Shown here one piece after another: positions 39,285-47,525 of a stretch of 64,000 nt of DNA. The stretch lies in assembly GCA_026003935.1 (NCBI GenBank), contig BPIE01000002.1, positions 1-64,000 of the forward strand, given 5' to 3'. The stretch is from Tepidiforma sp. (lineage in GTDB: Bacteria; Chloroflexota; Dehalococcoidia; Tepidiformales; Tepidiformaceae). The position numbers and the translations under genes were made by a program. The notes beneath the pieces were generated by a model that was not told the origin of the DNA, ran no database searches, and saw only the letters and a program-made list of their open reading frames with translations. Position 1 is the stretch's first letter, and every line of letters starts with the position of its first letter.

Positions 39285-40574
39285 ATGGCCCACCCGACCG
39301 AACAGCGCGGCCGCCGCCTTCCTTTTTCGTTCACATCCCTGGACCCGGCAGTACGGCGCGAGCCGGTCTACCTCGAAGCAACCGACACCGCCCAGAGTTT
39401 CGGCGTCCTCTACCAGCCGCCGGGGAGGCAGCCGCGAACTGTCATCTATCTCATGCACCCGCGAGGCGAATTCAGTCGCCATTATGTCGTTCCCGGACTG
39501 ACAGCACGCGGCTACGCCGTCTTCGGTCACAACAGCCGGTACCTGAACAACGACACCGATATGGTGCACGAGCGGCTACTGCTCGATATCGCGGCAGGGA
39601 TGCGATGGCTGCGGAACCGTGGGTATCGGCACATCGTGCTGCTGGGAAACTCCGGGGGAGGGTCGCTGCTGGCGTTTTACCAGGCACAGGCGATGACGGC
39701 GGCGCACGCCCGCATCGCCGTAACGCCTGCAGGGGAATCGATCGACCTCGAACGGGAACTCATGCCCCCGGCGGACCTGTTCATCGCGGTCGCTGCACAT
39801 CTCGGCGAAGGCCGGTTCATGCTCAACGTCCTTGACCCGAGCGTAACGAATGAGTCCGACCCCACGAGCTACGACCCCGAATGGGACATGTACAACCCGG
39901 CGAACGGCTACCGCACCTTCCCCGAGCCGAGCCGGTACGACCCCGCGTGGCTGGCAGAGTATCGGCGGCGACAGCGGGAACGGAGCCTGCGGCTCGATGC
40001 CATCGCCCGGGAGTACCTCGCGGAGCACCGCTATTTCCGAGCTGAACTGCGATCGGAGGGGTTCACCTCACTCACGCCCGAGTGGCAATCCCTCGTCGCG
40101 CGCAGGGCTCGGCTCGGTCGGTACATGGTGATCTATCGGACACTGGCGAACCCCGCCTACCTCGACCCGACGATCGACCCGAGCCGCCGGCCGCTCGGGA
40201 GCATCTTTTCGCCGGGAGACCCCATCATCGGGAACTACGGCCCGGGCGGTCTTGCGCGCGTGATGACACCCCGCGGATGGCTCAGCACATGGAGCGGCAC
40301 CAGTTCGCAGGCTGACCTCCCGGAAAGCATCGCCCGCGTGACCGTCCCGACGCTCATCGTGTTCGCGGACGGCGATTGCGACATCTTCCCGTCCGAACAG
40401 CGCGAAATTTTCGAACGGTCGGGTGCCGCCGATAAGGAGTTCGCCGTCCTCGAATGGGCCGACCACTACCTCAACCCCGTCGGCGAAGAGGGTCAACGGC
40501 TCGGCGACCCGCGGGAGCGGCTCATCAACCTGATCACCCCGTGGATGGAAGCGCGCCTCGTCGCGCCGGTGTAG
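39285..40574 (+). CDS. Alpha/beta hydrolase
   Basis: 429 residues. VIYLMHPRGEFSRHYVVPG, the nucleophile elbow GNSGGGS and LIVFADGDCDIFPSEQ with WADHYLNPVGE (acid and His) give the catalytic triad of an alpha/beta hydrolase; a large insert between strands 6 and 7 forms an extended lid. There is no signal peptide. The leaderless ATG at 39285 is used. Substrate unknown. ComM follows after about 90 bp with its own promoter. Confidence 0.82.
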   Translation: MAHPTEQRGRRLPFSFTSLDPAVRREPVYLEATDTAQSFGVLYQPPGRQPRTVIYLMHPRGEFSRHYVVPGLTARGYAVFGHNSRYLNNDTDMVHERLLLDIAAGMRWLRNRGYRHIVLLGNSGGGSLLAFYQAQAMTAAHARIAVTPAGESIDLERELMPPADLFIAVAAHLGEGRFMLNVLDPSVTNESDPTSYDPEWDMYNPANGYRTFPEPSRYDPAWLAEYRRRQRERSLRLDAIAREYLAEHRYFRAELRSEGFTSLTPEWQSLVARRARLGRYMVIYRTLANPAYLDPTIDPSRRPLGSIFSPGDPIIGNYGPGGLARVMTPRGWLSTWSGTSSQADLPESIARVTVPTLIVFADGDCDIFPSEQREIFERSGAADKEFAVLEWADHYLNPVGEEGQRLGDPRERLINLITPWMEARLVAPV

Positions 40575-40623
40575 GAGCCTCCAGCCACAGCAGGTGCCCC
40601 CGCTCAGAATTCTCGAACAGGAG

Positions 40624-40654
40624 TTGACCCGGGGAGATCGACAGGTTCTACAAT
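40624..40654 (+). promoter_or_regulatory. Promoter of comM, leaderless
   Basis: TTGACC (40624-40629), 19-bp spacer, TACAAT (40649-40654), then 6 nt to the ATG at 40661. The clearest -35/-10 pair attached to a leaderless start in this window. Confidence 0.6.
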
Positions 40655-40660
40655 CCCGCA

Positions 40661-42190
40661 ATGCTCGCGCGCGTCCTGAGCTGTGCGGTGGTCGGGCTCG
40701 ATGGCGAGCTCGTCGAAGTCGAGATCGATATCACCCGGGCGCAGCTCCCGGCCATGACGGTCGTTGGACTGCCCGATACCGCCGTGCAAGAGTCGCGAGA
40801 GCGGGTCCGCGCTGCGATTCGCAATAGCGGGCTTGGCTGGCCCGCGAACAACCGCCTGACGGTAAATCTTGCCCCCGCCGACCTGCGCAAGGAAGGGCCC
40901 GCGTACGACCTTCCCATTGCGGTCGGCATCCTGGCAGCATCCGGGCAGGTCACGGCCGACATCGATGACGCGGCGTTTCTCGGGGAGCTGGCGCTGACAG
41001 GCGGCGTGCGGCCCGTCAGGGGTGTGCTGCCCATGGCCATGACCGCGGCGGCCCGGGGCCTGCGTCGCTTGTTCGTGCCGGCGGACAACGCCGCGGAGGC
41101 GGCGCTGGTCGAGGAGCTCGAGGTCTACCCGGTCCCTTCGCTGACAGCGCTCGTTGGACATCTGAATGGCGCGGTCCCGCTGCCGCGTTTCATCACCAAC
41201 GGTTCCTCGCCCGAGGACCCGTTCGCCGGGTTGGCAACCGACTTCGCGGATATCGTCGGGCAGGAGCACGTGAAGCGGGCGTTGGAAGTCGCGGCTGCTG
41301 GGGGACACAACCTGGTCATGAAGGGCCCGCCGGGGAGCGGCAAGACGCTGCTCGCCCGGGCAGTGCCGGGAATCCTCCCACCGCTCACCAGCGCCGAGGC
41401 GATGGAGGTCACCCGCATCTACAGCGTGGCGGGGCTGCTCCCGCCGGGGGGAGGGCTTATCTCGTCGAGGCCGTTCCGGTCGCCGCACCATACCATTTCG
41501 AATGCGGGACTCGTCGGCGGCGGGTCGGTGCCGCGGCCGGGCGAGATCACTCTTGCTCACCGCGGCGTGCTGTTTCTCGATGAGCTCCTCGAGTTTGACC
41601 CGCATGTGCTGGAGATGCTTCGGCAGCCGCTCGAAGACAAGACCGTCACGATCTCCCGCGCGAAGCAGGCGGTAACGTTTCCCGCAAGCTTCATGCTGTG
41701 TGGGGCGCTAAATCCCTGCCCGTGCGGCTACCTTGGCGACCCCGAACGTCCCTGCAGCTGCCCCCCCGCAGTCGTGAGCCGGTATCAACGGCGTCTCAGC
41801 GGGCCGCTCATGGACCGCATCGACCTGTTTGTCGATGTGCCCCGGGTGCCGATCGAGAAGCTGACGGCAGCGACGCGCGGCGAACCAAGCGCAGCGGTGC
41901 GCCAGCGGGTTGCCGCTGCCCGGGAACGACAGGCGGCGAGATTCGCCGGCACCCGGACCGCAACGAACGGGGAAATGTCACCCGCGCAGGTGCGTGACTT
42001 CGTGCAGGCGCGGCTCGAACCGGCAGCTGCAGAGCTGCTGAAGCGAGCAGTGGAACGGCTCAATCTCTCGGCGCGGGCCTTTCACCGGGTTCTCAAGGTG
42101 GCGAGGACGATCGCAGACCTAGCCGGTGACGATGGCATCGGCGCTGCTCATATGGCAGAAAGCATCCAGTACCGGGCCCGGCTCGACTAA
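40661..42190 (+). CDS. comM: ComM/YifB-family Mg chelatase-like AAA+ ATPase
   Basis: 509 residues. The N-terminal Lon-like domain (VVGLPDTAVQESRERVRAAIRNSG) is followed by an AAA+ module: Walker A GPPGSGKTLLARA, Walker B VLFLDELLEF, the sensor region and a zinc-binding CGYLGDPERPCSCPP loop. The C-terminal part (ALNPCPCGYLG..., AFHRVLKVARTIADL) is typical. ComM promotes branch migration during natural transformation in other bacteria. No other competence gene is present in the window, so its role here is assumed from the family. Confidence 0.94.
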   Translation: MLARVLSCAVVGLDGELVEVEIDITRAQLPAMTVVGLPDTAVQESRERVRAAIRNSGLGWPANNRLTVNLAPADLRKEGPAYDLPIAVGILAASGQVTADIDDAAFLGELALTGGVRPVRGVLPMAMTAAARGLRRLFVPADNAAEAALVEELEVYPVPSLTALVGHLNGAVPLPRFITNGSSPEDPFAGLATDFADIVGQEHVKRALEVAAAGGHNLVMKGPPGSGKTLLARAVPGILPPLTSAEAMEVTRIYSVAGLLPPGGGLISSRPFRSPHHTISNAGLVGGGSVPRPGEITLAHRGVLFLDELLEFDPHVLEMLRQPLEDKTVTISRAKQAVTFPASFMLCGALNPCPCGYLGDPERPCSCPPAVVSRYQRRLSGPLMDRIDLFVDVPRVPIEKLTAATRGEPSAAVRQRVAAARERQAARFAGTRTATNGEMSPAQVRDFVQARLEPAAAELLKRAVERLNLSARAFHRVLKVARTIADLAGDDGIGAAHMAESIQYRARLD

Positions 42191-42202
42191 GCCCAGGTAC
42201 GA

Positions 42203-42490
42203 CTAAGAAGGATCATCCGGGCGGCGTGGCGTACCCTGGCCGAACGCCTCCATGAACTGACGAAACGCATCGGGGCTTGCCCACGCGAAAGCCGCCTCGC
42301 GGGCACGCTCGACCCAATCATCAAATTCGCCGGCCGCCTCTGCGGCGAGTTCCCCAAGGCGCACGTTAGCCTCGGCCAGGGCTGCGGCGGCAGCGAAAAG
42401 TTCGGACCAGCGCTGCAGGACGACCGCATACTGGCGCCCAAACTCCAGTGCGCGCCCGGTGGGAACGAGCGGAGAGGAACGGCGCGGCAT
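42203..42490 (-). CDS. Small helical (phasin-like) protein, unknown function
   Basis: 95 residues from ATG 42490; TATACT lies 6 nt before it and the track start is upstream of it. The protein is nearly all helix with Ala, Glu, Leu and aromatic positions (RQYAVVLQRWSELFAAAAAL..., EFDDWVERAREAAFAW), reminiscent of phasins or coiled-coil scaffold proteins. No enzyme motif. It is divergent from the small membrane protein gene at 42611, and its promoter shares the region with the LexA-box-like sites. Confidence 0.6.
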   Translation of the reverse strand: MPRRSSPLVPTGRALEFGRQYAVVLQRWSELFAAAAALAEANVRLGELAAEAAGEFDDWVERAREAAFAWASPDAFRQFMEAFGQGTPRRPDDPS

Positions 42491-42496
42491 GGCGGC

Positions 42497-42502
42497 AGTA
42501 TA
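42497..42502 (-). promoter_or_regulatory. -10 hexamer TATACT, leaderless, for the 95-aa gene
   Basis: On the minus strand TATACT, GCCGCC, ATG 42490. The -35 position would fall on the weakest LexA-like box (42517-42530). Confidence 0.5.
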
Positions 42503-42516
42503 CGCTGAGCGACGGC

Positions 42517-42606
42517 ACGACATGTGTTGACGACTTTCGAACATTTGTGTTGACCGTCGCACATCTGTTCGCCTAAGCTTTCGCCAGTCTTTCGAACGGA
42601 TGTACG
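42517..42606 (+). promoter_or_regulatory. Cluster of LexA (SOS) box-like sites
   Basis: Compared by eye with the Gram-positive-type LexA consensus CGAACATATGTTCG: CGCACATCTGTTCG at 42558-42571 matches 12 of 14, CGAACGGATGTACG at 42593-42606 11 of 14, CGAACATTTGTGTT at 42538-42551 10 of 14, and a weaker one at 42517-42530 matches mainly the core. Starts are spaced 21, 20 and 35 bp. The first two strong positions overlap the -35 box and fill the spacer of the plus-strand promoter. Confidence 0.6.
42550..42579 (+). promoter_or_regulatory. Promoter of the 67-aa membrane protein gene
   Basis: TTGACC (42550-42555), 18-bp spacer, TAAGCT (42574-42579), giving a start near 42586 and a leader of about 25 nt. 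LexA-like box 2 lies exactly in the spacer. Confidence 0.55.
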
Positions 42607-42610
42607 CATC

Positions 42611-42814
42611 ATGGTCAACCCAGTCCTCACCATCCTTGTCGACCTTGTGCTCGTCGGCGGCGCGCTGAGCATTCTCGCGGTCATGGTTACTGAAGCCGTC
42701 GTCGACCGCAGGCCGCGGGTAGGCGGCAGGCGCAACCCTGCCGTCCGGCAGGCCTCCCGGCGCCGAGCCGGCCGGCCGGTTTACCTCACCGTGGGTGCGA
42801 GGCGAGTCGCGTAG
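42611..42814 (+). CDS. Small single-span membrane protein, candidate SOS-induced protein
   Basis: 67 residues. One TM helix at about 5-27 (VLTILVDLVLVGGALSILAVMV), then a strongly basic tail (RRPRVGGRRNPAVRQASRRRAGRP), so the N-terminus probably faces outward and the tail inward. No homologous family is recognised. Its promoter is covered by LexA-box-like sites. Small single-span membrane proteins under LexA control (SidA, YneA and similar) stop cell division after DNA damage in other bacteria; that is the proposed analogy, not a homology claim. Relies on regulation and size for interest. Confidence 0.65.
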   Translation: MVNPVLTILVDLVLVGGALSILAVMVTEAVVDRRPRVGGRRNPAVRQASRRRAGRPVYLTVGARRVA

Positions 42815-42817
42815 CCG

Positions 42818-45088
42818 TTAGGGAATGGCCCCGCGAACAGGAGCCGCGGCCTGCCCCTCCTCCGGGAGCTGCTTGCGCCTCCGCTCCTGTACGCGCTCGA
42901 CGGAACGCACGCCCCGGACGATCTCGATGCGGGAGAGAAGCCGGGAGAGCTGTTCGACGCCGGTCGTCTCAAGGGTCGCGGTGATGGTCACGGACCCATC
43001 ACCATTTTCGATGGTCCGCACCCCGACCATGTTGACTTTTTCGTCGGTAACGACCGTCGTGATATCGCGAAGGAGACCGACACGGTCCCAGGCCTCGATG
43101 CGCACCGAGACGGGGTACGTTCTGGTGACAGTGCCCCATTCGACTTCGACGATTCTTTCCCGCTCGGCTTCGTTCAGCACGTTGAGGCAATCGGCCCGGT
43201 GCACGCTGACGCCGCGCGCACGCGTGACGTAGCCAATAATTTGGTCGCCGGGGACAGGATTGCAGCAGCGGGCCATGGTTGTCAGGAGATTTCCTACTCC
43301 CAGGACGCGCATGCCCGGGCCGCCGAGCTTTGCAGGCTCCAGCTTTTGGGGCAGTTCTGGCGGCCCTTCGGCTTCGGCTTCCTCGCGCTCGATGATGGCG
43401 GCCACCTTGCGAGCAATGCTGTTGGTCGAGATGCCGCCGTACCCAATGGCAGCGAGGAAGTCATCCCAGGTGCTGTAGTTGAAAAGCTGGAGAAGCTGCT
43501 CCTGCTTGTCCGTCGCTTCCCAGCCAAGCCGTTTGAGCTCCTTCTCGAGCATCTCACGGCCCCGCTCGATGTTCTCGGCCCGCTCCTGCTTTCGAAACCA
43601 CTGCCGAATCTTTTCCCGCGAGTGTGCCGTCCTGATGTAGCCGAGGTGCTGGTTCAGCCAATCGCGCGACGGACCCTTGCTCGTGCGGCTGCGAACGATT
43701 TCGACCACGTCGCCAGTCTTCAGCGTCGAGTTGAGCGGGACCATTCGGCCGTTGACCTTGGCGCCGATGGTCTGGTGGCCGAGGTCGGTGTGGATTCGGT
43801 ACGCGAAATCGAGCGGCGTTGCGCCGGCAGGCAGGTCGAGCACGTCTCCCTTGGGTGTATAGACGAAGACCTGGTCGTGGAAGATGTCGGTCTTGACGGA
43901 TTCGACGAACTCGTCGGCACCGGTGAGGTCGCGCTGCCACTCGATGAGCTGCCTGAGCCACGCGATACGCTCCTCGTCGCGGCTGGCAGGACGGCCGCCC
44001 TCTTTGTATCGCCAGTGAGCGGCGACACCGTACTCCGCGACGCGGTGCATCTCCCACGTGCGAATCTGAATTTCGAGGGGCCGTCCGCCCGGCCCGACCA
44101 CGGTGGTGTGGAGCGACTGGTACATCGAGTCTTTCGGGTTCCCGATGTAATCGTCGAACTGTCCCGGGATTGGCCGCCAGAGAGCGTGAATGACGCCGAG
44201 CGCGTGGTAACAGTCTGTAACGGTGTCAACGAAGACGCGCATAGCGAGAAGGTCGTAGATCTGGTCGAAGCTCTTCGCCTGCGCCGAGTACCGCTGCATC
44301 TTCTGGAAGATGCTGTAGATGTGCTTGGCGCGCCCGGTGATTTCAGCTTTGATACCGGCGGCTTCGAGGTGCTCCTTGAGGATTTCCGAAGCCTCGGCAA
44401 TGACGCGCTCACGGGTCACGCGCTTCGAGGCGAGGAGCTCGGCAATTTCCCGGTATTTCTCGGGTTCAAGATAGCGGAAGGCGAGGTCCTCGAGTTCCCA
44501 CTTGATTTGCCAGACGCCGAGGCGGCTCGCGAGCGGCGCAAAGATTTCCATGGTTTCGCGCGCAATTCGCCGCTGCTTCTCGGGCGGGAAGGCCCAGAGG
44601 GTGCGCATGTTGTGGAGCCTGTCGCAGAGCTTGATCAGCACCACGCTCAAGTCCTCGGCCATAGCGAGGAACATCTTGCGCAGGTTTTGGGCCTGGGTGG
44701 TCCCGCGCATGGGGTCGAGGTCTGCGACATTCATCGGCATCTTGTCGAGCTTGGTCAGTGCGTCGACAAGCCGAGCGACGCGAGGCCCAAAGCGGTCGGC
44801 AATCTCCTGGTTGGCGACCCCGCAGTCTTCCTGGACGTCGTGCAGGAGCGCAGCAGCAATGGCGAGGTGGTCGAGTTCAAGGTTCGCGACGAGCTCGGCG
44901 ACAGCTACCGGGTGGGTGATGAATGGGTCGCCGGTCTTGCGGAGCTGACCTTCATGGTGACGGGCGGCGAACTCGAAGGCCTCGCGGATGATGTCGAGCC
45001 GCTCAGCGGGAAGGTACTGTCCGGCGCGTTCAAGGAGAGCGTCGATCGAGACGCTGGCTACAGCGGGCTCTCCTTGGCTCACGGACAT
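42818..45088 (-). CDS. relA: Bifunctional (p)ppGpp synthetase/hydrolase (RelA/SpoT family)
   Basis: 756 residues. HD hydrolase domain (HPVAVAELVANLELDHLAIAAALLHDVQED, with the HD pair), synthetase domain (YSIFQKMQRYSAQ..., RVFVDTVTDCYHALGVIHALWRPIPGQFDDYIG..., YQSLHTTVVGP), TGS domain (FVYTPKGDVLDLPAGATPLDFAYRIH) and a C-terminal zinc-finger/ACT region (YPVSVRIEAWDRVGLLRDIT). Both active sites look intact, so it should make and degrade the stringent alarmone. Start ATG 45088 with AAGAGG about 9 nt upstream; the track start at 45139 lies within TAGGAT. Divergent from hisS. Confidence 0.95.
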   Translation of the reverse strand: MSVSQGEPAVASVSIDALLERAGQYLPAERLDIIREAFEFAARHHEGQLRKTGDPFITHPVAVAELVANLELDHLAIAAALLHDVQEDCGVANQEIADRFGPRVARLVDALTKLDKMPMNVADLDPMRGTTQAQNLRKMFLAMAEDLSVVLIKLCDRLHNMRTLWAFPPEKQRRIARETMEIFAPLASRLGVWQIKWELEDLAFRYLEPEKYREIAELLASKRVTRERVIAEASEILKEHLEAAGIKAEITGRAKHIYSIFQKMQRYSAQAKSFDQIYDLLAMRVFVDTVTDCYHALGVIHALWRPIPGQFDDYIGNPKDSMYQSLHTTVVGPGGRPLEIQIRTWEMHRVAEYGVAAHWRYKEGGRPASRDEERIAWLRQLIEWQRDLTGADEFVESVKTDIFHDQVFVYTPKGDVLDLPAGATPLDFAYRIHTDLGHQTIGAKVNGRMVPLNSTLKTGDVVEIVRSRTSKGPSRDWLNQHLGYIRTAHSREKIRQWFRKQERAENIERGREMLEKELKRLGWEATDKQEQLLQLFNYSTWDDFLAAIGYGGISTNSIARKVAAIIEREEAEAEGPPELPQKLEPAKLGGPGMRVLGVGNLLTTMARCCNPVPGDQIIGYVTRARGVSVHRADCLNVLNEAERERIVEVEWGTVTRTYPVSVRIEAWDRVGLLRDITTVVTDEKVNMVGVRTIENGDGSVTITATLETTGVEQLSRLLSRIEIVRGVRSVERVQERRRKQLPEEGQAAAPVRGAIP

Positions 45089-45164
45089 GGGCGTCGGCCT
45101 CTTTGCCGGGGCAAACCTTCTTTTTATCCTAACATGCATTCAGCCCCGCACGTCAGGACCTTCG

Positions 45165-46442
45165 ATGACCCGTTTCCAGGCCCCCCGCGGCACGCAGGAC
45201 GTGCTGCCCGCGATGCAGCCCTACTGGCAGGCCGTGCTCGACGCCGTGCGCGAAGTCGCGCGGCTCCACGGGCTCCAGCGTATCGACACCCCGATTTTCG
45301 AGGATGCAGGTGTCTTCGAGAAGGGCAGCGGTGATACGACGGACATCGTCGAGAAGGAGATGTACGTTTTTGAAGACCGTGGCGGCGACCGGCTGGCCCT
45401 CACACCAGAAGGGACGCCGGCCATCATTCGCGCCTACCTCGAGCATGGGATGGGGAGCTGGCCCCAGCCCGTGCGGCTGTACACCACCCATCCGATGTTT
45501 CGCTACGACCGGCCTCAGAAGGGGCGCTATCGGCAGCACACGCAGTTTGACTGTGAAGTGCTGGGCTCGGCAGACCCGCTCGTCGACGCCGAGGTCATCA
45601 CGGTGCTCTGGCGGCTTTACAGCATGCTGGGCATCCGAGACATCACCGTCCGGCTTGGTTCGCTCGACGACCTCGAACCACGACGCGCCTACGTCGAGCA
45701 GCTCAAGGAGTATTACCGGCCCCATCTTTCGCGGCTCTCGGAGGACAGCCAGCGAAGGTTCGAACGGAATCCGCTGCGGCTGCTGGACAGCAAGGACGAG
45801 CGCGACCTCCCGTTCAAGGAGGGAGCACCAAAGCTGCTCGACCACCTCAGCCCGGCGGCACGGGAGCACCACGAGGCAGTTCGGGCGGCGCTCACCGCGG
45901 CCGGCGTCAAGTTCGTCGATGACCCGCTCCTCGTCCGGGGTCTCGATTACTACAACCGGACGGTGTTCGAGGTCGTGCCGGACGATGATACGCGCGCACA
46001 GGGCACGATTGGCGGCGGCGGGAGATATGACGGGCTGGTCGGGCTGCTCGGCGGGCCGCCGACGCCGGGAATTGGGTTCGGAACGGGCATCGAGCGCATC
46101 ATCCTCGAGATGCAGAAGCACGGCGTCGTGTTTGAACCGGCACCCGGGACGGAAGTCTTCATCGTGCACCGCGGGGAGGGCTCGGGACCGGCGGCAATTC
46201 GGCTGGCCGCCGCGCTGCGCGACCGGGGCGTGGCCGCCGTCATCGGAGAGAGCGGGCGCTCCTTGAAGTCGCAGCTGCGTTCGGCGAACGCGCTCGGCGC
46301 CCGGGCCGCCCTGATCGTGGGCGAGGATGAGCTTGCGCGCGGCGTCGCACTGATTAAGCCGCTCATGGGCGACGGCGAGCAACAGGCGGTGCCGATGGAA
46401 GCGGCCCCGGAAGCGGCTGTGCGGCTCCTCCGGGGCGAGTGA
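45165..46442 (+). CDS. hisS: Histidyl-tRNA synthetase
   Basis: 425 residues. Class II motifs: motif 1 region APRGTQDVLPAMQPYW, PEGTPAIIRAYLEHG (motif 2 area with Arg), HisRS signatures TQFDCEVLG, VRGLDYYNRTVFEV and GGGRYDGLVGLLGG; C-terminal anticodon-binding domain VFIVHRGEGS onwards. It charges tRNA-His. Start ATG 45165 (AGGA upstream); the track start at 44988 is too early. A TAACAT hexamer lies about 30 nt upstream. Adjacent relA is transcribed the other way; co-location of hisS and rel is common in bacteria. Confidence 0.96.
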   Translation: MTRFQAPRGTQDVLPAMQPYWQAVLDAVREVARLHGLQRIDTPIFEDAGVFEKGSGDTTDIVEKEMYVFEDRGGDRLALTPEGTPAIIRAYLEHGMGSWPQPVRLYTTHPMFRYDRPQKGRYRQHTQFDCEVLGSADPLVDAEVITVLWRLYSMLGIRDITVRLGSLDDLEPRRAYVEQLKEYYRPHLSRLSEDSQRRFERNPLRLLDSKDERDLPFKEGAPKLLDHLSPAAREHHEAVRAALTAAGVKFVDDPLLVRGLDYYNRTVFEVVPDDDTRAQGTIGGGGRYDGLVGLLGGPPTPGIGFGTGIERIILEMQKHGVVFEPAPGTEVFIVHRGEGSGPAAIRLAAALRDRGVAAVIGESGRSLKSQLRSANALGARAALIVGEDELARGVALIKPLMGDGEQQAVPMEAAPEAAVRLLRGE

Positions 46443-46476
46443 GGGGCTTTTCTGTTCCGCTTTACCTGCGAATCGG

Positions 46477-46482
46477 TACCAT
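46477..46482 (+). promoter_or_regulatory. -10 hexamer TACCAT before the J-domain-like gene
   Basis: TACCAT, 6 nt, ATG 46489. Leaderless pattern. Confidence 0.5.
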
Positions 46483-46488
46483 CGGGGC

Positions 46489-47232
46489 ATGGCGGTGAGA
46501 GAAGACGCCAGTGCGCCGGATTTGTACGAGGTACTCCAGGTTTCGCCGAATGCGAGCCGGGAGGTCATCGAGGCCGCCTACCGCAGCCTGTCCGCGCGGT
46601 ATGCCTCCGACCCTGACCCCAATGTGCGCGAGCGCCGCCGGGAGGTGGAGGCAGCGTGGGAGGTGCTCGGCGACCCGAGGCGCCGGGCCGCCTACGATGC
46701 AGAACGGGAGGGGCGGACCGCGGAGGCTCCGCCGGTCGTAGATGCGCCGCCGCCAGGGACCGTTGTGGCCTGCCCCCGCGACCCCGATGTCGAGACCGCA
46801 CTTCGATGCAGCCGCTGCGGAACACCCATCTGCCCGCGCTGTCTCGTCCAGACGCCAGTAGGGGCCCGCTGCAGGGACTGCGCACGCATCGCGAAGAACC
46901 CGATCTATACCCTCACGGCGGGGGGCATGGTCCGCGCAGCCGCGGCCTCGATCCTGGGGGGTGTGGTGATGGGACTTGCCTGGGGGCTGGTCTTGCTGCC
47001 GTTCACCTTCGGCTTTTTCGCCATCTTCGTTGGCGCCGGGCTTGGCTACGCATTTACCCGCATGCTCGAGTTTGCCACGGGACGAAAGCGCGGCCCGGCC
47101 GTCGTCGCGTTCGCGATCGCGGGGATTCTCATTGCGTGGGGCGTGATGGCTGTGCTCGTTCCGCAGGTCTGGCTCTACGGTGCGCTGCCGGCAGGCATTG
47201 CGGCGTATCTGGCGTACGCATCGCTGCGCTGA
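46489..47232 (+). CDS. J-domain-like membrane protein with zinc ribbon
   Basis: 247 residues. The first 70 resemble a DnaJ J-domain (DLYEVLQVSPNASREVIEAAYRSL ... VEAAWEVLGDPRRRAAYD), but the HPD tripeptide is replaced (RYASDPDPNV), so stimulation of DnaK is doubtful. Next comes a zinc-finger segment with two CxxC-type pairs (CSRCGTPICPRCLVQTPVGARCRDC), then two or three TM helices (AASILGGVVMGLAWGLVLLPF..., AFAIAGILIAWGVMAVL). The C-terminus lies in the membrane. Function unknown. TACCAT precedes the start by 6 nt. Confidence 0.82.
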   Translation: MAVREDASAPDLYEVLQVSPNASREVIEAAYRSLSARYASDPDPNVRERRREVEAAWEVLGDPRRRAAYDAEREGRTAEAPPVVDAPPPGTVVACPRDPDVETALRCSRCGTPICPRCLVQTPVGARCRDCARIAKNPIYTLTAGGMVRAAAASILGGVVMGLAWGLVLLPFTFGFFAIFVGAGLGYAFTRMLEFATGRKRGPAVVAFAIAGILIAWGVMAVLVPQVWLYGALPAGIAAYLAYASLR

Positions 47233-47247
47233 GCGGGTCGGGCAGCG

Positions 47248-47484
47248 TCACTGGACCACGAAGCTCATCACGCCGATGAAGGCAAAGCTGATGATGCCGA
47301 CGACAAGGATGCCGAGAAGGTCGCGCTTCACGTAGCTGTAGTCTTTCGTCACGTGGTGGGCGCGCACCTGCGGAGCGTGCTGGCGGCGTGAACCCTCAGA
47401 TGGGGGCTCGCTCGCCGTCGGGCGGGGAAGCGTGGCAGCCGGCGCATCGATACGGCGGCGCCGGCGCGGGCGTTCGGTGCTCAT
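47248..47484 (-). CDS. Small single-span membrane protein
   Basis: 78 residues: a basic, Pro-rich N-terminal 50 residues (MSTERPRRRRRIDAP...) followed by one TM helix (LLGILVVGIISFAFIGVMSFVV). Upstream on the minus strand is TAGCAT GCGCGC ATG, identical to the murJ start. Converges with the J-domain-like gene (15 bp). Function unknown; the charge distribution predicts a cytoplasmic N-terminus. Confidence 0.65.
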   Translation of the reverse strand: MSTERPRRRRRIDAPAATLPRPTASEPPSEGSRRQHAPQVRAHHVTKDYSYVKRDLLGILVVGIISFAFIGVMSFVVQ

Positions 47485-47490
47485 GCGCGC

Positions 47491-47496
47491 ATGCTA
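47491..47496 (-). promoter_or_regulatory. -10 hexamer TAGCAT, leaderless, for the 78-aa gene
   Basis: TAGCAT GCGCGC ATG 47484 on the minus strand. Confidence 0.5.
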
Positions 47497-47525
47497 CCGG
47501 CGGCGGCTTCAACGCTCCACCGCGG

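Noticed and set aside
43199-45334. 711-residue plus-strand ORF opposite relA
   Set aside because: It is a frame shadow of relA, whose domains are unmistakable. The ORF's composition is that of an antisense GC-rich frame.
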